DNA of 6,298 nucleotides. Origin: Paracoccaceae bacterium. GTDB lineage: Bacteria > Pseudomonadota > Alphaproteobacteria > Rhodobacterales > Rhodobacteraceae. The position numbers and the translations under genes are program-made. Shown here one piece after another: positions 1 through 6,298 of the stretch (the stretch's first letter is position 1; each line of letters opens with the position of its first letter). The notes under the pieces were generated by a model. That model made no database searches. It was not told the DNA's origin and saw nothing but the letters and a program-made list of their open reading frames with translations. The DNA lies in the NCBI GenBank assembly GCA_027030435.1, contig JALVEX010000450.1, positions 1 through 6,298 on the forward strand, written 5' to 3'.

Positions 1-986
1 TCCTGCGAGGGAACAGTGGGCAGCCGATCGGCCTTGGCGCGCAGAATGCGGATGGAACTGCGCACCAGATGCCCCACATCCTGGGTGATCACCGCATCCA
101 TCCGGCCATTGAGAAGGCAGGCCCGGGTATGTGGTGTCAATTCGTGCCCGATGACAATCGCATCACGCGAAATGCCTGCTTCTTCAATGGCTTTCATCGC
201 TTCCTTGATGTCGTGATGCATGAGATAGATCCCCGCGATCTCATGCCCTCTTTCCACCGCGTTCAGAATGATACGGCGGGTGCGCCCGCCATCCCCATGC
301 GTCTCGAGCGAAGGGCCGACACGCAGCCGCGGGGCATGTCGCGCCATGATCTGATCGAATCCGAGGCGCCGCTCCTGGCTGTCGCGCGATTGCATCGTCT
401 CCGTCACCACAAGCACGACACCCCGCCGGTCCCCCGAAAAACGCCCCATCAACTGCCCGACGGTGCGCCCGGCGGCCATGTTGTTGATCCCGACAAAAAT
501 GGCGTTTTCAGCGCTCGGCTGGTTGGAAACGAAGGCCACCACCCCGATGCCGCGCGCGATCATGCGCCCGACGGCGTCACGGACCTGCGGAGTTTCCGGC
601 ACCATGAGAGCAATGCCATCGCAATCGCCCGCATGGATGGCATCGAGGCGGCGCGCGATCTCGTGGGGATCATTTGCCGGCACCCGGAGCACATCGGCCT
701 CCATTCTCTCGATCACGCCGGCGCGGTTGGCCTCTTCAATGGAAGCCAGGATCATGGCGATGAATTCATCATCGTGATCGGGCAGAAGAAAAAGGAAACG
801 GTAGGTTTTACCACGGGCGAGATTGGCGGCCGAGATGTCGCGCACGAAATCGATCTCCTCGATCGCGCGCCGCACCTTCTCGATCGTGGCCGGGCGCACA
901 CCGGCCCGTGCATTCAACACCCGATCGACCGTGGCCAGGCTCACCCCGGCCGCCCTCGCCAGATCCTTGGTTGTCGGTCTGCCCAT
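1..986 (-). CDS. LacI-family transcriptional regulator, C-terminus cut by window edge
   Basis: The frame starts at ATG 984-986 and is still open at base 1, giving 328 codons; family members are about 340 residues, so only the tail is missing. Residues 4-25 form the LacI helix-turn-helix (PTTKDLARAAGVSLATVDRV), with TVDRVLN in place of the usual TVSRVLN. The hinge helix near residues 51-60 reads ISAANLARGK, and L56 sits where family members wedge a leucine into the central CpG of the operator. From about residue 62 (YRFLFLLPD) onward it resembles a periplasmic sugar-binding fold. It should be a dimeric cytoplasmic repressor or activator released by a small ligand, probably a sugar or polyol; the ligand cannot be read. 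A GGAGAG ribosome binding site (991-996) supports the start, and an in-frame stop lies at 1032-1034. It probably controls itself and transport genes beyond the left edge. Family is secure; target is unknown. Confidence 0.93.
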   Translation of the reverse strand, partial: MGRPTTKDLARAAGVSLATVDRVLNARAGVRPATIEKVRRAIEEIDFVRDISAANLARGKTYRFLFLLPDHDDEFIAMILASIEEANRAGVIERMEADVLRVPANDPHEIARRLDAIHAGDCDGIALMVPETPQVRDAVGRMIARGIGVVAFVSNQPSAENAIFVGINNMAAGRTVGQLMGRFSGDRRGVVLVVTETMQSRDSQERRLGFDQIMARHAPRLRVGPSLETHGDGGRTRRIILNAVERGHEIAGIYLMHHDIKEAMKAIEEAGISRDAIVIGHELTPHTRACLLNGRMDAVITQDVGHLVRSSIRILRAKADRLPTVPSQ

Positions 987-1005
987 AGCGCTCTCCGTTT
1001 GCGCG

Positions 1006-1035
1006 AAGATAATTCGCAGCGGTGAGTTACGTCAA
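1006..1035 (-). promoter_or_regulatory. Candidate sigma-70 promoter of the LacI-type gene
   Basis: On the minus strand a -35 box TTGACG (1030-1035, five of six matches to TTGACA) is followed after 18 bases by TATCTT (1006-1011, four of six matches to TATAAT). Transcription would begin near base 999 and give a very short leader that still holds the GGAGAG ribosome binding site at 991-996. This suggests that the regulator is transcribed on its own and not only by readthrough from cheD. The call rests on motif reading alone. Confidence 0.5.
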
Positions 1036-1038
1036 TCA
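1023..1038. promoter_or_regulatory. Imperfect palindrome, candidate LacI-type operator
   Basis: The 16 bases TGAGTTACGTCAATCA form an inverted repeat with six of eight base pairs matching, centred on the CG step of ACGT. LacI-family operators usually have a central CG, and this palindrome covers the -35 box of the candidate promoter, so binding would block polymerase. Autorepression by the gene it precedes is the simplest reading. A six-of-eight match is not rare by chance in a gap this size, so position and the central CG carry most of the weight. Confidence 0.35.
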
Positions 1039-1070
1039 TGAGGGGCTGAGCACCCCGGATTCCGGCTGCA

Positions 1071-1096
1071 CGGGCATGGGCAACGGGCATGGGCAA
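1071..1096. repeat. Two perfect 13-bp tandem copies of CGGGCATGGGCAA
   Basis: Bases 1071-1083 and 1084-1096 are identical. They lie just downstream of the cheD stop codon in a non-coding gap of about 120 bases. No clear terminator stem with a T-tract is seen here. The repeat could be a slippage product or a pair of protein sites; nothing in the sequence decides. Confidence 0.75.
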
Positions 1097-1108
1097 AGGG
1101 ATGGCATC

Positions 1109-1633
1109 TCAGAACAATTCCACCTCGGAACCATTCTTCACGGCGCTTGCAGGCTTCTCGGGAACCACCGGATCTTCGGCGATCGCCAGCAGCTTCTGGC
1201 GCGCCCGTCCGTCATAGGGCCAGAATTCCACCCGCCGCGCCTGTCGCCCGCCAAGGCTTTGCGCGACGATGGGAATCCCTTCGGCTTCAAGGAAGGCAAC
1301 GGCGAATCCCGAATTCTGCGTCCCGATTCCCCGCAGACGTGCGTTGAGAACGGCACCACCAAAAAGCTTGGCCTTTAGATTGCGGCGATCCCCGCCCATC
1401 TTTATGATCTCGTTGATCAGAACCTCCATCGCATTGACGCCGAAACTGTCATATTCGCTCGGGCCCTCGGCCCGGTCGGGCAGCAGGATGTGATTCATGC
1501 CCCCGATCCCGGCCACCGGATCCCACAGGCATGCGGCCACGCAGGAGCCGAGGATCGTAGTGATGCACATCCTTTCCGATGCGCCCACAGCATGTTCGCC
1601 CTGTGAAATATGGATGATCTGCCTGTTGTTCAT
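1109..1633 (-). CDS. cheD: CheD, chemoreceptor glutamine deamidase
   Basis: The gene encodes 174 residues, a usual length for CheD. CheD hydrolyses selected glutamine side chains of chemoreceptors to glutamate in the cytoplasm, creating methylation sites. The signature is clear: TTILGSC (residues 25-31) and GGMNHILLP (44-52). Spacing to the Thermotoga triad is exact: C31 is the nucleophile, H48 lies 17 residues later and T25 six residues earlier. KLFGGA and the NSGFAVAFLEAEGIPI region follow as in the family. The gene starts 63 bases after the receptor stop codon on the same strand, so the two are probably co-transcribed. The ribosome binding site is modest (AGGG about nine bases before ATG). 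The C-terminal tail from about residue 155 is variable. No CheC partner is present in the window. The enzyme should be active, and the adjacent receptor is its obvious substrate. Confidence 0.95.
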   Translation of the reverse strand: MNNRQIIHISQGEHAVGASERMCITTILGSCVAACLWDPVAGIGGMNHILLPDRAEGPSEYDSFGVNAMEVLINEIIKMGGDRRNLKAKLFGGAVLNARLRGIGTQNSGFAVAFLEAEGIPIVAQSLGGRQARRVEFWPYDGRARQKLLAIAEDPVVPEKPASAVKNGSEVELF

Positions 1634-1660
1634 TCACCGACCCTGCACATGCGCCGAAAG

Positions 1661-1690
1661 GATCCGCCGGGAAAGCACCCCGGCGGGATC
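1661..1690 (-). promoter_or_regulatory. Strong GC-rich hairpin between the receptor gene and cheD
   Basis: Seven bases after the receptor stop codon (1697-1699) the transcript can fold GATCCCGCCGG against CCGGCGGATC: ten base pairs with one bulged C, extendable by a G-C and a G-T pair to a five-base loop. Only three T residues follow, so it is not a classical intrinsic terminator. It could attenuate transcription into cheD, protect the receptor mRNA 3' end, or mark a processing site. In each case it would set more receptor than CheD. Confidence 0.5.
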
Positions 1691-1696
1691 GATGGC

Positions 1697-4600
1697 TCAG
1701 AAATCTTCCCAGTCATCATAGACATCAGGCTCATCGTCGAGCGCGAGTGCCGCATTGCCGCTGGTGGCTGCGACAGATTGCCTGCCCGTGCTGTCATCAT
1801 GCGGTGAAGCATCCGGAGGCGTCACGTCATCGGCCGGAGCATCCTCCTGCGCACGCGCCGTCTGAAATGGCGCGACCGTCTCCTCAAGGGAGGTGCCTTC
1901 ACCGAAGGCTTCGCCGGTCCTGAAGCGGGACATGGTGGCCGTCAGCGTTTCGGCTTCCTGGGTCAGCGCATGGCTGGCAGCCGTCGTTTCTTCGAACATC
2001 GCCGCATTCTGCTGCGTCACCTGATCAAGCTGGTTCACGGCTGCGTTGATCTCGGCAAGCCCGCCGGACTGCTCCTCGGCCGAAGCCGCGATTTCCGAAA
2101 CATGGCGGGAGATGTCGGAAACCGACGCCACGATGCTTTTCAGCGCCTCGCCGGCCTCGCCCACCAGCTCGACACCATGCTGCACATGCTCGCCACTGGC
2201 CGAGATCAGCTCGTTGATCTCCCGCGCAGCTTCCGAAGAACGCTGCGCCAGGGCCCGCACCTCGGAAGCGACGACGGCAAAGCCCCGCCCCGCATCCCCC
2301 GCGCGGGCCGCTTCAACGCCTGCGTTGAGCGCCAGAAGGTTGGTCTGGAAGGCGATGTCGTCAATCACGCTGATGATCTTGGAAATCTGGTTTGAGGATT
2401 CCTCGATCTGCCCCATCGCGTTCACCGCCTCGCTGACCACCTCTCCGCTCGCCTCGGCATTGGCCTTGGCCTCGGAGACGACCTGGTTGGCCCGCCCCGC
2501 GCCTTCCGCGGAGGCGCTGACACTCGCGGTCAGCCCGTCAAGCGCAGAGGCTGTTTCCTCGAGGGTTGCCGCCTGGCGCTCGGTGCGGCGAGAAAGATCA
2601 TCGGCGGCGGTGCTGATTTCCTTGGCCTCGTTGCGGATCGATTCGGCATTTTCGATCACCCTCAGCATGGCCTGGTTGAGGGTCCTCACGGCCGCATTGA
2701 AATCCGTCCTGAGCTGCTCGTATTCCTCGGTGAAGGGCTCCTCGATCCGGGCTGTCAGATCGCCTTCGGAAAGCTTGCTGAGGCCAACGCGAAGCGCATC
2801 GACAACGGCTGTCTGCGCGCGTTCCATTTCTTCGCGCATCCTGGCCGCTTCCGCCATGCGGCGATGGACCTCGGTAACGTCCTTGGCGATCAGGATGAAG
2901 CGCATCACCATGCCGCTGCGATCGAGAACCGGGGTGAAGGCACCATCGAGAAGCAGGGTCTTTTCCTGGCCCGCCGAAACCTCGAAGCGGCCATAGATCG
3001 ATTCTCCCGCTTTGAGGCGTTCGACAACCGGCCCGTTCTTCCTGGCCAGTTCCTGATCGAAGATGAACATGTCCTCGATCGGGATGCCGAGGATGCCCTC
3101 GATCGGCACTTCGGCAACCTTCAGGAAATTCTCGTTGGCATTGATGAGGGTGCCGTCGAGATCGAATTCCAGGCGGGTCTGGTGGGAATCGAGCGCTTCC
3201 AGGATCGCCGAATTCATTCGCGCATCGGTAACATCCTGCCACTCGATCACGCAGCCCATCTGCGCACCGTTCTCATCCACCACCGGATTGATATCGAGCG
3301 AAAAGCGCGCCTTGCCGACCTTGATATCCGTCGCATAGGGCAGGTTCTCGGGATCCTGCATGATCCTGCGCACATGTTCGGGGCGGGCATGGAAGATGTC
3401 CATGCTGCGGCCGATAACCTCTTCGGGAACGAAATCCTCGCGGATCGTGCGAAATTCATCCACATATTGCCGGAAAAGGCGCAGGATCGAGGGGTTGAGA
3501 TAGCGGATGGTGAAATCCTGATCCACCATCATCAGGCCGGCGGAGCAGCCCTCGAAAGCTGCCCCCTTGAAGAGCACTTCACCTGCGGCTTCGTCGGCGG
3601 CTTTCAGTTCGTCGCGAAAATCGCGCAGCGTATCGGCCATGACCCCGATCTCATCCTTGCGATTGCTGCAGTTGATGGGGGTTTCGTAATCCTTGTTGGC
3701 AATGCGGCGCATGGCCCGGATCAGGGCATGGATCGGGCGCGAAACCCCGCGTGCGATGAGAACGGCAAGGGTTGCCATCAGGGCGAGCAGCCCGCTGCCC
3801 TGGAGGACCATCCTGTGCAGAAGCTCCCGGGCCGGTGCGAGCAGTTCGCTCGTATCCTGCTGGGAGACGAGCGCCCATTTCACGCCCGCGAAATCAACCG
3901 GCGCATAGGCCGCCATCACCTCCCTGCCAAAGGGCCCCCTCCCCCGGAACAGGCCGCTTTCACCGGAAAGCGCGCGCGATACCGGCTCGATCTCCACCTT
4001 CTTTTGCAGAACGGTCGGCTCTTCGAGATGGGGGGACTGGTTGCGCATCAGGAAATCGGCGCCGACAAGCAGGTTTTCGCCTGTCTGCCCCAGCCCCTTC
4101 ACCTTTGCGAGAGCTCCGGTCAGGCGGGCGGCGGGAATTTCCGCGGCAAGCACGCCCAGAAGCGCCCCGTTGGAGGAGAGGATCGGCACCGCGAGGAAGC
4201 TGTTCACCGCGTTTTCGGCGGGCCCGTAGGGGGCAAGATCGGAAAAGGCGAGGCTTTTTTCGGAGAGCGCATCGAATCCTTTCGAGCGGATCGCCTTGTA
4301 GCTGGCGGCAAGGCCTGTCCGGCTCAGCGGGCCATCGCCGAGATTGACGGCGAAATCATCGTTCTTCATCACCGAATAGAGAATGTTGCCATCCGTATCG
4401 ATCAGATAGACATCGCCGATGCCGTTAAGCTCGGCCATGGTGCGGAAGAAGCCGTGATACTTGCGATGAGCGCGGCTGTAGCTCGATCTGTCAGGCGCGT
4501 AGGCCATGAGATGGCGCTTGCCGGGGGAATTCGGGTTGTTGGTGATATAGGCCTGCCGGAGATAGGTGGGCTTGTCACCGGGAATGGCTGTCCAGGCATC

Positions 4601-4861
4601 CCGGAATTCCACCATGGCCTGGCGCATGAGCGGGCTGGTGGCCTGGGTTTCAAGCGTGCTGCCGAGGCCATCGAGCTGCTTTTCGAGATCGGACTTGCTG
4701 GACGCCATCGCCAGCTCCAGCTTCTTGCTGCCCTCATCCACGAGGGCATCGCGCGCGCTGATGTAGGATACGGCGCCAACGAGGACCAGCATCAGAATGC
4801 CGCCCATCACCATGAGCAACGGCAGCTTCACCGAAATCTTGATGTTGTTGAAAAATTTCAT
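1697..4861 (-). CDS. Large methyl-accepting chemotaxis protein, Cache-HAMP-PAS-PAS-HAMP-signalling domain
   Basis: This 1054-residue receptor passes ligand signals to CheA/CheW. Domains: membrane segment about 13-35; periplasmic double-Cache-like sensor about 36-348; second membrane segment about 352-371; HAMP about 371-423 (with DEIG); PAS about 431-548 (ending EWQDVTDA); PAS about 555-665 (ending AKDVTEV); second HAMP about 685-738 (LSEGDLTARIEEPFTEEYEQL); signalling hairpin about 740-980; acidic linker; DWEDF at 1050-1054. Tip residues F838, N846, E850, R853 and V863 match the Tsr trimer contacts. Distances from E850 to E769 (81) and to E958 (108) equal those from Tsr E385 to E304 and E493, so it is a 36-heptad receptor. 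Candidate modification pairs are 768/769 EE, 929/930 EE, 950/951 QQ and 957/958 EE. AGGAGA (4868-4873), six bases before ATG, fixes the start. No LOV-type cysteine motif is seen in the PAS domains. Typical receptors have 500-700 residues. Ligand unknown. Confidence 0.96.
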   Translation of the reverse strand: MKFFNNIKISVKLPLLMVMGGILMLVLVGAVSYISARDALVDEGSKKLELAMASSKSDLEKQLDGLGSTLETQATSPLMRQAMVEFRDAWTAIPGDKPTYLRQAYITNNPNSPGKRHLMAYAPDRSSYSRAHRKYHGFFRTMAELNGIGDVYLIDTDGNILYSVMKNDDFAVNLGDGPLSRTGLAASYKAIRSKGFDALSEKSLAFSDLAPYGPAENAVNSFLAVPILSSNGALLGVLAAEIPAARLTGALAKVKGLGQTGENLLVGADFLMRNQSPHLEEPTVLQKKVEIEPVSRALSGESGLFRGRGPFGREVMAAYAPVDFAGVKWALVSQQDTSELLAPARELLHRMVLQGSGLLALMATLAVLIARGVSRPIHALIRAMRRIANKDYETPINCSNRKDEIGVMADTLRDFRDELKAADEAAGEVLFKGAAFEGCSAGLMMVDQDFTIRYLNPSILRLFRQYVDEFRTIREDFVPEEVIGRSMDIFHARPEHVRRIMQDPENLPYATDIKVGKARFSLDINPVVDENGAQMGCVIEWQDVTDARMNSAILEALDSHQTRLEFDLDGTLINANENFLKVAEVPIEGILGIPIEDMFIFDQELARKNGPVVERLKAGESIYGRFEVSAGQEKTLLLDGAFTPVLDRSGMVMRFILIAKDVTEVHRRMAEAARMREEMERAQTAVVDALRVGLSKLSEGDLTARIEEPFTEEYEQLRTDFNAAVRTLNQAMLRVIENAESIRNEAKEISTAADDLSRRTERQAATLEETASALDGLTASVSASAEGAGRANQVVSEAKANAEASGEVVSEAVNAMGQIEESSNQISKIISVIDDIAFQTNLLALNAGVEAARAGDAGRGFAVVASEVRALAQRSSEAAREINELISASGEHVQHGVELVGEAGEALKSIVASVSDISRHVSEIAASAEEQSGGLAEINAAVNQLDQVTQQNAAMFEETTAASHALTQEAETLTATMSRFRTGEAFGEGTSLEETVAPFQTARAQEDAPADDVTPPDASPHDDSTGRQSVAATSGNAALALDDEPDVYDDWEDF

Positions 4862-4867
4862 TCCACG

Positions 4868-4890
4868 TCTCCTGAACAGGCCCCGGCCTG
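4868..4890 (-). promoter_or_regulatory. Receptor ribosome binding site with adjoining hairpin
   Basis: AGGAGA (4868-4873) is an excellent ribosome binding site. Just upstream, CAGGCC-GG-GGCCTG (4877-4890) is an inverted repeat that can fold as a five-pair stem with a four-base loop. Its CCTG can instead pair with the CAGG (4871-4874) that begins the ribosome binding site, giving CCTG-TT-CAGG, though that alternative stem is very short. The overlap could tune translation start; this is inference. Confidence 0.4.
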
Positions 4891-4976
4891 AAGCTCACGA
4901 CCGCACGTGTGCATGCGCACCCGGCGAACAAACCGCGGTCAGGAAAACGTGATCGGGTGAAGATTCGTTTAAGCCG

Positions 4977-5007
4977 TTCCGGTTTTTCCGCCGCCGCAAA
5001 ACCGAAA
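4977..5007. repeat. 10-bp inverted repeat just after the histidine kinase gene
   Basis: TTCCGGTTTT (4977-4986) and AAAACCGAAA (4998-5007) pair at nine of ten positions, with a G-T wobble at the tenth in the minus-strand transcript, around an 11-base GC-rich loop (CCG repeats). It begins 18 bases after the kinase stop codon. No T-tract follows on the minus strand, so it is not a typical terminator. It could be a weak 3' stem for the kinase mRNA or a protein site in the receptor control region. A nested short palindrome CGAAACTTTCG lies at 5003-5013. Confidence 0.45.
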
Positions 5008-5025
5008 CTTTCGTGAAAACTTTAG

Positions 5026-6298
5026 CTACCCATCGCAATCAACTGTTTTCATTACTATTTCAGCCCTCAATCCCGGCGCGTTATCAGCCAGGATCAGGGA
5101 CGCGTCATGCAGGTTGACGATCGCCGCCACGAGGCTGAGGCCAAGCCCGCTGCCCTCGCGCGCGCGGCTCTTCTCGAGCCGGTAGAAGCGGCGCAGCACC
5201 TGCGCGCGCTCGCTTTCGGGGATGCCGGGGCCGTCATCGGCCACCACGAGGCGCACCTCCCCCTCCCCCGGCTCGACACGGATCTCCACATGCGCGGGCG
5301 CCGGCGCGTGGCGCAGCGCGTTTTCCACCAGATTGACAAGCGCCTGGGCGAGCATGTCGCGATCGGCGCTGACGCAGGCGGGCGCGGGCGCGGGGGCGAA
5401 GCTCAGATCATGGCCCATTTCCTCGGCCACCGGATCGAGCATCTCATGGACGGTGGCGGCCAGTTCGTTGAGATCGACGCGCGCCATGCGCGGGCGGGCA
5501 TTGCCGCCCTCGATCTGGGCGATGCGCAGGACGGCATTGAAGGTTTTCACGATTCGGTCCACCTCGGCGATGGCCTGTTCCACCTCCCCGAGTGCCGCCT
5601 CGGGCAGATCGGGCCGCGCCTGCAGGGGCTCGAGGCGGTTGCGCAGGCGGGCCAGGGGGGTGCGCAGATCATGGGCGACATCGTTTGAAACCTGGCGCAG
5701 GCTTTCCACCGAGGCCGAGAGGCGCTCGAGCATCTCGTTGAGCTTCGCCGCCACGCGGCCGATGTCATCGTGGCGCGGACGCCTCTCACGGAAACGGGCG
5801 GACAGATCGCCGCGCGCCACCCTGTCGAGCACGCTGCTCAGGCGGGCGATACGCCGCTCGGTGCGCCGCGCCAGCAGGAGCGCCAGCGCCACGGAAAGCA
5901 GCATGGCGACGCCGAGCCCCCAGCCGATCGCCCCCATCAGGATGCGGCGCATCTCCTCGATGGCGCGGGTATCGCGGGCGACGATCACCCAGCCGGCCGG
6001 GATCTTCTGCCCGTAGGCCACGAAGCGCAGGCCCCGCCCCTTTTCGGGGAGGCCGGGGAGGATCACGTCCTTGCCGCCCTCGAGATCGCGCGCGCCGGTG
6101 AAGGGGCGCTTGATGAGGAAATTGCCGAACAGCGCCTTGCCGGAATTGTCGATGAAGAGATAGAGGTTGTCGCCCTCGCGCGTGGTGGCCACGTTGGTAG
6201 CGATCTGGGCGTGCAGCTCGGGAAGGCCGGCCACCTGATAGGTGGCGGCGAGATTCTCGGCCATCTGGCGGGCATCGCGCTGGAGCTTGGCGTGGAGT
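5026..6298 (-). CDS. Membrane sensor histidine kinase, N-terminus beyond window edge
   Basis: The frame is open to the right edge (424 codons seen). The internal ATG at 6262-6264 has no good ribosome binding site and would leave out the expected first membrane segment, so the true start is probably outside. Counting from that ATG: remains of a small periplasmic sensor 1-105; membrane segment about 107-131; HAMP about 132-187; phosphoacceptor motif NDVAHDLRTPLARL with H198; N box NLVENALRHAP with N315; G1 box DDGPGIP at 343-349; F box RRFYR at 358-362; G2 box GSGLGL at 371-376. All catalytic boxes are intact. It should autophosphorylate on H198 and pass phosphate to a response regulator, probably encoded just beyond the right edge. 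The signal sensed cannot be read. It ends 164 bases before the receptor gene on the same strand; a functional link to chemotaxis is not shown. Confidence 0.94.
   Translation of the reverse strand, partial: LHAKLQRDARQMAENLAATYQVAGLPELHAQIATNVATTREGDNLYLFIDNSGKALFGNFLIKRPFTGARDLEGGKDVILPGLPEKGRGLRFVAYGQKIPAGWVIVARDTRAIEEMRRILMGAIGWGLGVAMLLSVALALLLARRTERRIARLSSVLDRVARGDLSARFRERRPRHDDIGRVAAKLNEMLERLSASVESLRQVSNDVAHDLRTPLARLRNRLEPLQARPDLPEAALGEVEQAIAEVDRIVKTFNAVLRIAQIEGGNARPRMARVDLNELAATVHEMLDPVAEEMGHDLSFAPAPAPACVSADRDMLAQALVNLVENALRHAPAPAHVEIRVEPGEGEVRLVVADDGPGIPESERAQVLRRFYRLEKSRAREGSGLGLSLVAAIVNLHDASLILADNAPGLRAEIVMKTVDCDG

Noticed and set aside
69..1025. 318-residue open frame on the plus strand
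   Set aside because: Antisense shadow of the LacI-type gene; no recognisable domain and an unlikely composition rich in His and Arg.
1041..1065. Rho-independent terminator after cheD
   Set aside because: GGGG/CCCC and CCGGA/TCCGG stems exist on the minus strand, but they are short and no T-tract follows.
2046..2996. 316-residue Ser/Ala-rich frame on the plus strand
   Set aside because: Antisense to the coiled-coil signalling domain of the chemoreceptor; low-complexity composition is the mirror of the Ala/Glu-rich helices.
2864..4891. 675-residue open frame on the plus strand
   Set aside because: It lies wholly antisense to the chemoreceptor, whose domains read cleanly on the minus strand. 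Its translation is rich in His, Arg, Gly and Ile with no recognisable domain, as expected from a GC-rich shadow frame.
4941..4975. TAAAC...CCCGATCA as a second sigma-28-like promoter for the receptor
   Set aside because: The two boxes are several bases too close together.
4998..5024. Possible flagellar sigma-28 promoter (TAAAGTTT at 5017-5024, minus strand)
   Set aside because: The -35 half matches the enterobacterial consensus exactly, but at the right spacing the -10 half reads TCGGTTTT, only three of eight matches to GCCGATAA. It also sits immediately at the kinase stop codon.
5222..6016. 264-residue frame on the plus strand
   Set aside because: Antisense shadow of the histidine kinase; Ser/Arg-rich and without a domain.

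Overview
The window is GC-rich DNA from what looks like an alphaproteobacterium, most likely near the Rhodobacterales. This rests on codon use, the LNAGVEAARAG form of the chemoreceptor tip, and the style of the LacI-type regulator and sensor kinase. It is an inference from reading, not from a search. All four genes lie on the minus strand, so transcription runs from high to low coordinates.

In order of transcription: (1) 6298-5026, the C-terminal part of a membrane sensor histidine kinase whose start lies outside the window; (2) 5025-4862, a 164-base gap with a long inverted repeat near the kinase end and a small hairpin next to the receptor ribosome binding site; (3) 4861-1697, a very large (1054 residue) methyl-accepting chemotaxis protein with a periplasmic Cache-like sensor, two HAMP domains, two cytoplasmic PAS domains and a C-terminal CheR/CheB tether, DWEDF; (4) 1696-1634, a short gap with a strong hairpin; (5) 1633-1109, cheD, the receptor glutamine deamidase with its Cys-His-Thr triad intact; (6) 1108-987, a gap with a 13-bp tandem repeat and a readable promoter overlapped by a palindrome; (7) 986-1, a LacI-family regulator that lacks only its last residues.

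The receptor and CheD form a natural pair. The receptor keeps a Gln-Gln pair in its methylation helix that must be deamidated before it can be methylated, and the next gene encodes the enzyme for that. No cheA, cheW, cheY, cheR or cheB is visible, so the pair probably feeds a chemotaxis cluster elsewhere. The LacI-type gene appears to have its own promoter and probably controls a sugar uptake or catabolic operon beyond the left edge. The histidine kinase probably follows a response regulator beyond the right edge.

I did not find a clearly new system. The most interesting points are the multi-sensor receptor, its pairing with cheD, and the likely autoregulatory operator of the LacI-type gene. 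Long open frames on the plus strand (for example 2864-4891 and 69-1025) are antisense shadows of the real genes.
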